From Flavobacteriales bacterium (lineage in GTDB: Bacteria > Bacteroidota > Bacteroidia > Flavobacteriales_D > Crocinitomicaceae), in the NCBI GenBank assembly GCA_947470515.1, contig CANITF010000003.1:89962-153961 (forward strand): 64,000 nt of DNA, written 5' to 3'. Positions 54,085 to 60,912 of the stretch are shown piece after piece. How positions within the stretch are numbered: position 1 is the stretch's first letter; each line of letters opens with the position of its first letter. The notes below the pieces were generated by a model. That model saw only the letters and a list, made by a program, of their open reading frames with translations. It did not search any database and was not told where the DNA came from. A program made the translations under genes and the position numbers.

Positions 54085-54092
54085 TATTTTTG
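54085..54092 (+). promoter_or_regulatory. Possible -7 box directly before the 35-aa membrane micro-protein
   Basis: TATTTTTG ends 4 bases before ATG 54097. If it is a true -7 box, transcription would begin at or next to the start codon, giving a leaderless mRNA. No TTG at -33 was seen. Confidence 0.35.
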
Positions 54093-54096
54093 AAGC

Positions 54097-54204
54097 ATGA
54101 ATTTAAAAGAGATTTATAAAAAGTATTCTCCTTATTTTGTCGATGTTTGGCAGTATTTAGTAATTATACTAATTTTCATTTTAGCCCTAATATTTTTTCT
54201 TTAA
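54097..54204 (+). CDS. 35-residue single-helix membrane micro-protein
   Basis: ATG 54097 to TAA 54202-54204 encodes 35 residues: a basic and aromatic start (MNLKEIYKKYSPYFVDVW) and one strong membrane helix (QYLVIILIFILALIFFL) reaching the C-terminus. The clear two-part design and the promoter-like box in front support a real gene. I recall similar YxVDxWQYLVII micro-proteins in Flavobacteriia but cannot verify this. It lies between the divergent E1 gene and a secreted protein gene 42 bp downstream. Function unknown. Confidence 0.5.
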   Translation: MNLKEIYKKYSPYFVDVWQYLVIILIFILALIFFL

Positions 54205-54246
54205 GCAAGACCGAAATTTTGTATCTTCGTTGAAATTCGATTTCAA

Positions 54247-56577
54247 ATGAAGATTTTCTGCTTATTTTTTCTGGTTCTTTTTTCAATTACAATCTCTGCT
54301 CAAAATAATATCGATTCCATGTCGCATGTTGATTATCAAGCATTGCATAATGCTGATTTAAATGATGTTTGGGGATATGTTGATGAATTGGGGAATGAAT
54401 ATGCAATAGTTGGAACAAGCAAAGGAACTTCAATCGTTGATGTGACAATTCCAAGTAACCCATTTGAAGTTTTTTGGATTGCTGGGACTGAATCAATCTG
54501 GAGAGACCCCAGTGTCCATGGGGATTATGCATATGTTACAACGGAAGCTACAGATGGACTTTTAATCATTGATTTAAGTCCGTTGCCATTATCTAACGTT
54601 TTACCAACGACAACCTATACGGGACCTAGTGGATCGCCTTGGCAATCTGCACACACCTGCTTTGTTGATGAAAATGGTTATGCTTATATTTTTGGAGCAA
54701 ATAGAGGTAACGGAGGTGCTATTATATTGGATGTTCAAACGGACCCAATGAATCCAATAGAAGTTGGTGATTTTGACAACTGGTATGTTCACGATGGTTT
54801 TGTGAGAAATGACACGATGTATTTGGCGCATATATCAGATGGCATTTTTAGTTTGGTAGATGTTACTGTAAAAGCTGCACCAATTCTTCTTGGAACAAAA
54901 ACAACACCTAATAATTTTACGCACAATATTTGGCCAAGTGATAATGGGCAATATGTATTCACAACAGATGAAATATCAGGTGCGTTTATTGCGGCATATG
55001 ACATTTCGGATCCATTGAATATTTTTGAAGTAGATCGTATTCAAAACTCTCCGGGTCAGGGAGTCTTGCCGCACAATACACATGTTTCGTATAATTATTT
55101 GATAACAAGTTATTATTCAGATGGAATCGTAATTCACGATGCGACGCATCCACATAACATGATAAAAGTTGGAAGTTATGATACGTACCCAACTCAAACA
55201 ACTGGTTTTGATGGTTGTTGGGGTGTTTATCCATTTTTTTCTTCAGGAACAATTCTCGCAGCTGACATTACTGAAGGATTATTTATTTTAAAACCAACTT
55301 ATATTCAAGCTTCTTATTTGGAAGGAACTATAACCGATGCTTCTACACTTGTAACGCTTAATAATGTTGCTATTCAAATTGTTAGTAACGATCAAATAGA
55401 TTATTCAAATACTTCAGGTGAATATGCAACTGGAATTTTAGGAGTAGGGACATATTCAGTTACTTATTCTAAAGTTGGATATTTTCCTCAAACTGTTACT
55501 GTTACTTTGACACAGGCAGTTATTACTCTTCAAGACATTCAACTTGTACCAATTCCACCGTTTAATTTAACAGTCAATGTTGTTGAGGCTGGAACTGGGA
55601 ATCCAATTCCAAACGCCCAGATTTCCTTGCAAGCATCATTGATTGAGCATGTAGGATTAACAAATGGAATTGGACAAGAAAACTTTGTCTTGTTTTATCA
55701 GGAACCTTATGTGATTACTGCTGGAGTTTGGGGGTACTTTACAACATGCTCTTCTCAAGTAATAGATCAAAATACCTTGACGATAACAATCACTTTAGCG
55801 AAAGGTTATAACGATGAATTTACGTTTGATTTTGGGTGGACCGTTTCTGGAACAGCGTCGACTGGAGCTTGGGAAAGAGGTATTCCGAACGGTTCAAATA
55901 GCGGTTCAGCTCCTTCTTATGATGCTGATTTTGATTGTGGTAAAAATGCTTATGTTACTGGAAATGATGCAGTTTTAAATCCCGACTTAGATGATGTGGA
56001 TGGTGGTTATACACTTTTGACTTCTCCAACGATGGATTTAACAACCTATCCAGATCCATTTTTAAATTATGCTCGTTGGTTTTATTGTTTTTATGGTGCC
56101 GTTCCCGATGATACGTTACAAGTAATTATCTCTAACGGTATAACTTCAACAGTAGTTGATGAAATTGGTTCAGATCCAGCTCAGTTTTATTTATGGACAC
56201 CAAAAAGCTTGAGGATATTGGACTTTATAGCTTTGACAAATTCTATGCAAGTGTCATTTAGAACATCCGACCTAGATCCTGATGTAAACATCACAGAAGC
56301 TGGTGTTGATTATTTTTATATTTCAAACTCAACTGTTTTAGGAATAGAAAATTTCGATAAACCGAAAATTAATGTGTTTCCCAATCCTTTTGAAAATTGG
56401 TTAGTGATCGAAGGAGCTGAAATTGGTAGTAAATATGAGGTATTTAACCTTCAAGGTCAAAAAGTGCATGGAGGAGAAATAGATGTTATTTCTAAAAAAA
56501 TAAACACACAAAATATACCTTCGGGCATGCTATTTGTAAAAATCAATAATGACGTTTATAAGGTTATGAAAGAATAA
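54247..56577 (+). CDS. Choice-of-anchor B family secreted protein with T9SS sorting domain
   Basis: The 776-residue protein has a signal peptide (about 1-18). An LVIVD-type propeller (about 30-355) follows, with repeats such as GTSIVDVTIPSNPFEV, GLLIIDLSPLP and GAFIAAYDISDPLN, as in the choice-of-anchor B family. Two carboxypeptidase-regulatory-like beta domains (about 357-440 and 442-515) and a beta-sandwich domain (about 525-695) come next. The T9SS type A domain ends the protein (INVFPNPFENWLVI, PSGMLFVKI). It is probably on the cell surface or released. No catalytic residues were identified. Confidence 0.85.
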   Translation: MKIFCLFFLVLFSITISAQNNIDSMSHVDYQALHNADLNDVWGYVDELGNEYAIVGTSKGTSIVDVTIPSNPFEVFWIAGTESIWRDPSVHGDYAYVTTEATDGLLIIDLSPLPLSNVLPTTTYTGPSGSPWQSAHTCFVDENGYAYIFGANRGNGGAIILDVQTDPMNPIEVGDFDNWYVHDGFVRNDTMYLAHISDGIFSLVDVTVKAAPILLGTKTTPNNFTHNIWPSDNGQYVFTTDEISGAFIAAYDISDPLNIFEVDRIQNSPGQGVLPHNTHVSYNYLITSYYSDGIVIHDATHPHNMIKVGSYDTYPTQTTGFDGCWGVYPFFSSGTILAADITEGLFILKPTYIQASYLEGTITDASTLVTLNNVAIQIVSNDQIDYSNTSGEYATGILGVGTYSVTYSKVGYFPQTVTVTLTQAVITLQDIQLVPIPPFNLTVNVVEAGTGNPIPNAQISLQASLIEHVGLTNGIGQENFVLFYQEPYVITAGVWGYFTTCSSQVIDQNTLTITITLAKGYNDEFTFDFGWTVSGTASTGAWERGIPNGSNSGSAPSYDADFDCGKNAYVTGNDAVLNPDLDDVDGGYTLLTSPTMDLTTYPDPFLNYARWFYCFYGAVPDDTLQVIISNGITSTVVDEIGSDPAQFYLWTPKSLRILDFIALTNSMQVSFRTSDLDPDVNITEAGVDYFYISNSTVLGIENFDKPKINVFPNPFENWLVIEGAEIGSKYEVFNLQGQKVHGGEIDVISKKINTQNIPSGMLFVKINNDVYKVMKE

Positions 56578-56625
56578 CTGTTAACTAAAAGTAAAACACT
56601 TATTTCAGTAACTTAGGTCTTTGAG

Positions 56626-56633
56626 TATATTTG
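56626..56633 (+). promoter_or_regulatory. -7 promoter box of the glycosyltransferase operon
   Basis: TATATTTG matches TAnnTTTG exactly, 23 bases before the TTG start of the glycosyltransferase gene. No TTG was found at the -33 distance. Confidence 0.45.
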
Positions 56634-56656
56634 TCACATACATTTAAAAGTAAGTC

Positions 56657-57628
56657 TTGGAAAGTAATATCGATATATCTATAGTTGTTCCTTTATACAA
56701 CGAAGTTGAATCACTTCCTGAATTACACGCTTGGATTCAACGTGTGATGAAGGAAAACAATTTTTCTTATGAAGTTTTATTTGTTGACGATGGAAGTAAA
56801 GACGGTTCATGGAAAGTAGTTGAAGCGCTGAGAAATGCAGATGCGAATGTAAAAGGGATCAAATTTCAACGAAACTATGGTAAATCTGCTGCATTACAAG
56901 TTGGATTTGAAGCTGTAAAAGGAAATGTTGTGATTACAATGGATGCTGATTTGCAGGATTCTCCGGATGAAATTCCGGGACTTTATAAAATGATTGTTGA
57001 AGAGGATTTTGATGTTGTATCTGGCTGGAAAAAGAAACGATACGATCCACTAACGAAAACAATTCCAACAAAATTATACAATTGGGCAGCACGAAGATTG
57101 ACAGGTATTTATTTACATGATTTCAACTGCGGTTTAAAAGCATACAAAAACGAAGTTGTAAAAAGTATTGAGCTGTATGGCGACATGCACCGTTATATTC
57201 CGCCGCTCGCAAAATATGCTGGTTTCACTAAAATAGGTGAAAAAGTAGTGCAACACCAATCTCGAAAATACGGAACTACCAAGTTTGGAATGAGCAGGTT
57301 TCTGAACGGCCCACTGGATTTATTGTCCGTTGTCTTCATGGGTAAATTTGGTAAAAAGCCAATGCACCTGTTTGGAGCGTTAGGCGTTTTGATGTTCATT
57401 ATTGGATTTGGTTTTGCGTTTTATTTAGGGATTGAAAAATTATTTTTTCATAAAACAGCTCGCTTATTAGCTGATAGAACAGAATTTTTCATCGCATTAA
57501 CAGCAATGATCGTTGGAGTTCAATTTTTCCTAGCTGGATTTGTTGCAGAACTAATTGGTAGAAATTCATCAACTCGTAATGTTTATTTGATTGAAAAAAG
57601 ATTGACGGATGAACAAGTGGGGAATTGA
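56657..57628 (+). CDS. Membrane-anchored family 2 glycosyltransferase (dolichol-phosphate-mannose-synthase type)
   Basis: The 323-residue enzyme has a GT-A domain (ISIVVPLYNEVESLPEL, FVDDGSKDGSW, the metal motif in ITMDADLQDSPDE, DFNCGLKAYKNEV) and two C-terminal membrane helices (about 240-260 and 275-305), the plan of polyprenyl-phosphate glycosyltransferases. The start must be TTG 56657, because an in-frame TAA lies two codons upstream and no ATG or GTG follows before the conserved motif. It overlaps the HAD phosphatase gene by 20 bases. The donor sugar is unknown. Confidence 0.88.
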   Translation: MESNIDISIVVPLYNEVESLPELHAWIQRVMKENNFSYEVLFVDDGSKDGSWKVVEALRNADANVKGIKFQRNYGKSAALQVGFEAVKGNVVITMDADLQDSPDEIPGLYKMIVEEDFDVVSGWKKKRYDPLTKTIPTKLYNWAARRLTGIYLHDFNCGLKAYKNEVVKSIELYGDMHRYIPPLAKYAGFTKIGEKVVQHQSRKYGTTKFGMSRFLNGPLDLLSVVFMGKFGKKPMHLFGALGVLMFIIGFGFAFYLGIEKLFFHKTARLLADRTEFFIALTAMIVGVQFFLAGFVAELIGRNSSTRNVYLIEKRLTDEQVGN

Positions 57629-58151
57629 TTCAACTTGGACATTGTTTCTGGATCGGGATGGTGTAATCAATGAGCGCATCATGAGTGGCTATGTCACGAC
57701 AATTGAAGAATTCATTTTTCTACCAGAAGTTCCACAATCAATTGCCAAATTATCGCATCTTTTTGGAAATGTTTTTATCGTAACAAATCAACAAGGAATA
57801 GCAAAAGGATTAATGACAGAAAGTAACCTTTTAGAACTTCATGCTTATATGCACGATGAAGTAGCTAAAAAAGGTGGTGAAATCACAAAAAGTTATTATG
57901 CGCCTGGAGCCTCTTCGCCGAAAAATGAATTAAGAAAACCAAAACCTGGAATGGCTTTATTAGCACAACGACAATTTGAAGGAGTTGATTTTAATAAGGC
58001 AGTAATGGTTGGTGATACGGATTCCGATATCTTATTTGGACAGAATCTTGGCATGAAAACTGTGAGAGTGCGAACGGTTGAAACGATAAAAGTTCCTGCC
58101 GATATAACCGTAAATAGTTTAGTAGAATTTACAAATTTATTGATCAAATGA
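57609..58151 (+). CDS. HAD-IIIA phosphatase, GmhB-like
   Basis: The 180-residue phosphatase has all HAD motifs: LFLDRDGVINE (DxD nucleophile and acid), VTNQQGIAKG, the lysine in RKPKPGM, and VGDTDSDILFG. It resembles the heptose/histidinol-phosphate phosphatase group. The zinc-binding cysteine loop of true GmhB is missing: the region before RKPKPGM reads YYAPGASSPKNEL without Cys. A different sugar-phosphate substrate is therefore possible. It is coupled to the glycosyltransferase upstream and overlaps the next gene by ATGA. Confidence 0.82.
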   Translation: MNKWGIDSTWTLFLDRDGVINERIMSGYVTTIEEFIFLPEVPQSIAKLSHLFGNVFIVTNQQGIAKGLMTESNLLELHAYMHDEVAKKGGEITKSYYAPGASSPKNELRKPKPGMALLAQRQFEGVDFNKAVMVGDTDSDILFGQNLGMKTVRVRTVETIKVPADITVNSLVEFTNLLIK

Positions 58152-58900
58152 AAGTAGGGATTGTTTTATTATTGACTTGTTTTAGCGCTGGCTTATTTGC
58201 CCAAAACGTTACAGATGCTAAAGGAAAGAAGCAAGGAATTTGGAGTAAAACATATCCAGGGTCAAAAGTGTACCAATACAAAGGTCAATTTAAAGACGAT
58301 AAACCAGTTGGGACTTTCACCTATTTCTATCCAACAACAAAAGTAAAAGCAATCATTAAACACGATGTAGGAAGCAATAGATCAGTTGCTTATTTCTATC
58401 ATGAGAATACCAAATTAATGAGTGCTGGAATTTACCGTGATCTGAAAAAAGATTCAATCTGGTTGAATTTTGGTCCGTCAGGAAAGTTAAGTAGTTCTGA
58501 GACGTATAAAAATGATTTATTAGATGGTAAAAAAATTGTTTATTACGTTCCAGAGGAAATAGAAGATAATTCAAAACATATTTCTGCAACAAGTACCCAC
58601 GTTGCTGGAAAAATAGATGGAGAATACTTAGAGTTTTTTGAAAATGGTACAACAAAAATCAAAGGATCATATGCGTTAGATAAGAAAATTGGTGTTTGGT
58701 ATCATTACCACCCAAATGGAAAAAAGATGATGTTGGAACGTTTTAAAAATGGTGTTAGACACGGTTGGGCATTTGGTTATGATGAAAAAGAAGTTGAAAT
58801 TGGAAGATTCTATTATTACTATGGAAGTCGTTTAGAAGGAAAAGAACTCGAACATAAATTGGCGCAATTCAAAGAAAAGGGAATCAATCCAAACGAGTAA
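58148..58900 (+). CDS. Exported MORN-repeat (YwqK-like) protein
   Basis: The 250-residue protein has a signal peptide (about 1-18, GLFAQ) and several MORN-type repeats of about 23 residues: KGKKQGIWSKTYP, QFKDDKPVGTFTYFYP, IDGEYLEFFENG, KKIGVWYHYHPNGK and NGVRHGWAFGYDE. Such proteins are often labelled YwqK-family antitoxin, but no toxin lies beside it and an exported protein would not act as an antitoxin. It probably serves as an envelope repeat protein. It is coupled to the HAD gene. Confidence 0.8.
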   Translation: MKVGIVLLLTCFSAGLFAQNVTDAKGKKQGIWSKTYPGSKVYQYKGQFKDDKPVGTFTYFYPTTKVKAIIKHDVGSNRSVAYFYHENTKLMSAGIYRDLKKDSIWLNFGPSGKLSSSETYKNDLLDGKKIVYYVPEEIEDNSKHISATSTHVAGKIDGEYLEFFENGTTKIKGSYALDKKIGVWYHYHPNGKKMMLERFKNGVRHGWAFGYDEKEVEIGRFYYYYGSRLEGKELEHKLAQFKEKGINPNE

Positions 58901-58929
58901 AGCTTTTTTTTTATATTTTCGTTGGAAGA

Positions 58930-59616
58930 ATGAAAATGGTTCGCTTATATATCAGTTTATTGGTTCTGTTAATAGTAGCAGTCGTATCGTGTAAAAAACA
59001 AGATGCTGCACCTCAATTCCATTATGATTACTTTGATTTAACACAAGGACGTTATATTGATTATGATGTCATGGAAATTAATCATGATGTAGACCAAGCA
59101 ATAGAGCACGATACATCCTATTATCAATTGCGAACGTTAATTGGTGATACTGCAATTGATAATCAAGGAAGAATAGCACGTAAGTTTTTTCGATACACGC
59201 GTCCAAATTCTGCAGGAACATGGGTTCTTTCCGATGTTTGGACCGCACTAATAACTGAAAATAGAGCTGAGTTAATTGAAGAAAATCAAAGAATCATCAA
59301 ATTAGTTTTTGCTCCAACAATTTCAAAAGAATGGAATCCAAATGCTTTTAATATGTACAATGAAATGACATCTTATTACAGAGATATTCATGAATCTCAA
59401 ACGTTTGGTGCTTTATTTTTTGATAGTGCTTTAGTCGTTGAACAAGAAGATTTCTTTTCTTTAGTTGATAAAAAAAGAAAGTATGAAGTGTATGCAAAAG
59501 GTATAGGATTAGTTCATAAATATTACAAAGACTTGACTATTTCCAATTTCGACACCTTGAATATTCAAAAAGGTCAAGAGCTTTTTTACACATGTTTTGC
59601 ATACGGAATACAATGA
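58930..59616 (+). CDS. Hypothetical lipoprotein (228 aa)
   Basis: A lipoprotein signal ends at C21 (VAVVSC). The mature part starts FDLTQGRYIDYDVMEINHDV, then RTLIGDTAIDNQGRIARKFF, VWTALITENRAEL and ISKEWNPNAFN, ending LFYTCFAYGIQ. This pattern is familiar from Bacteroidota lipoproteins of unknown role. It lies 29 bp after the MORN-repeat gene and is probably in the same operon. Confidence 0.7.
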   Translation: MKMVRLYISLLVLLIVAVVSCKKQDAAPQFHYDYFDLTQGRYIDYDVMEINHDVDQAIEHDTSYYQLRTLIGDTAIDNQGRIARKFFRYTRPNSAGTWVLSDVWTALITENRAELIEENQRIIKLVFAPTISKEWNPNAFNMYNEMTSYYRDIHESQTFGALFFDSALVVEQEDFFSLVDKKRKYEVYAKGIGLVHKYYKDLTISNFDTLNIQKGQELFYTCFAYGIQ

Positions 59617-59637
59617 TCTTTTTCTTAGAAGATTGAT

Positions 59638-59645
59638 TATATTTG
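59638..59645 (+). promoter_or_regulatory. Possible -7 box directly before the family 4 glycosyltransferase
   Basis: TATATTTG ends 6 bases before ATG 59652. It may give a leaderless or nearly leaderless transcript. No TTG lies at the -33 distance. Confidence 0.35.
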
Positions 59646-59651
59646 ATTCTT

Positions 59652-60770
59652 ATGAAGATTTCAATTTTCTCTGCTTTTTATCCTTTTAGAGGAGGTATAG
59701 CTCAATTCAATGCACGATTGGTTCGCTCTTTGGAAAAAGAAAATGAAGTTTCAGCCTTCACCTTTAAAAAACAGTACCCCAATTTCTTATTTCCGGGAAC
59801 AAACCAATATGTTGATGAAAAAGATATAGTTGACAAAATTCAAGCAAAAAGAATTGTCAGTACATTCAATCCGTTTACCTATTTAGGAGCTGCAAAAACA
59901 ATTAAAGGAGCCAATCCAGATCTTTTTATCGCCAACTATTGGATGTCTTTTTTTGGTGTTTTCATGGGCATATTTGCTTCGAAACAAAAGAAAGAAACAG
60001 CTAAATTGGCCATAATTCACAATTTGATCCCACATGAACAACGCTTTTTTGATAAATGGTTCAATAACTTCTTTTTGAAACGCTACGATGGTTTTGTTGT
60101 AATGTCAAATAGTGTAAAAAATGATCTTTTATCATGTAAGCCAAATGCGAAGTACATTCAGTTGAACCATCCGTGGTATGATCATTTTGGTGGGATAATT
60201 TCAGCTTCCGAAGCACGAGAAAAATTAAAAATTTCCCCAACAAAAAAAACGATTTTATTTTTTGGGTTAATCCGAGATTACAAAGGATTAGATTTATTAA
60301 TTGATGCATTTTCTGAATTGAATGATGAATACCAGCTTGTGATTGCAGGCGAAGTATATAGCAATTTGCAGAAATATGAAAATCAGATTGCTCAGTCAAA
60401 AGCTCAAAGTAGAATCTTCTTTTTCAATCAATATATTCCTGATTCAGAAGTTCAGAATTATTTTTCAGCAGCAGATGTGTGTGTGTTGCCATATCGCTCT
60501 GCAACTCAGTCTGGAATAACAGCTACATCTTTTCATTTTGAGGTTCCAATTATTGCGACAAATGTTGGAGGTCTCAAGGAAATTATTGACCCACCAGAAT
60601 TAGGTTTAATCGTTGAAGAACCAAACTCAAATATGCTGAAAGATGCAATTTGTTGCTATTTTGAGAACAATATGAAAGAAAAATTCCAAATTAATATTCG
60701 AAAAGAAAAAGAATCGAATACATGGAGTGAATTTGCTAAAAGCCTGATTTCGTTTAGTAAAACAATATAA
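59652..60770 (+). CDS. Family 4 (GT-B) glycosyltransferase
   Basis: Start ATG 59652 gives 372 residues beginning MKISIFSAFYPFRGGIAQFN, the usual glycine-rich acceptor loop of GT4 enzymes. The donor domain shows ILFFGLIRDYKGLDLLIDAF, YQLVIAGEVYSNL, ADVCVLPYRSATQSGI and FEVPIIATNVGGLKEII, with the E-x7-E region shifted to FEVPIIATNVGGLKE. It probably adds a sugar to a glycolipid or surface polysaccharide. Donor and acceptor are unknown. The nearby GT2 enzyme suggests shared envelope work. Confidence 0.87.
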   Translation: MKISIFSAFYPFRGGIAQFNARLVRSLEKENEVSAFTFKKQYPNFLFPGTNQYVDEKDIVDKIQAKRIVSTFNPFTYLGAAKTIKGANPDLFIANYWMSFFGVFMGIFASKQKKETAKLAIIHNLIPHEQRFFDKWFNNFFLKRYDGFVVMSNSVKNDLLSCKPNAKYIQLNHPWYDHFGGIISASEAREKLKISPTKKTILFFGLIRDYKGLDLLIDAFSELNDEYQLVIAGEVYSNLQKYENQIAQSKAQSRIFFFNQYIPDSEVQNYFSAADVCVLPYRSATQSGITATSFHFEVPIIATNVGGLKEIIDPPELGLIVEEPNSNMLKDAICCYFENNMKEKFQINIRKEKESNTWSEFAKSLISFSKTI

Positions 60771-60848
60771 TTCGCCTTTAATTTTAAAATTATTTAGCAT
60801 CTGAAAACGGCCATGTTGATAAACTTGGCAAATACCTCTTCAACTTTA

Positions 60849-60879
60849 TTGACATTAATAAACGTAAATTCTATATTTG
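60849..60879 (+). promoter_or_regulatory. Bacteroidota-type promoter of secDF
   Basis: TTG at 60849-60851 and TATATTTG at 60872-60879 are separated by 20 bases, fitting the -33/-7 consensus. The secDF ATG lies 34 bases downstream. Confidence 0.6.
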
Positions 60880-60912
60880 CAGGCTTAATAAATAACTAAC
60901 TGTTTTACGAAC

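Noticed and set aside
58148..58900. Antitoxin of a toxin-antitoxin pair (YwqK label)
   Set aside because: The protein has a signal peptide and no toxin gene is adjacent; the label reflects only the MORN repeats.
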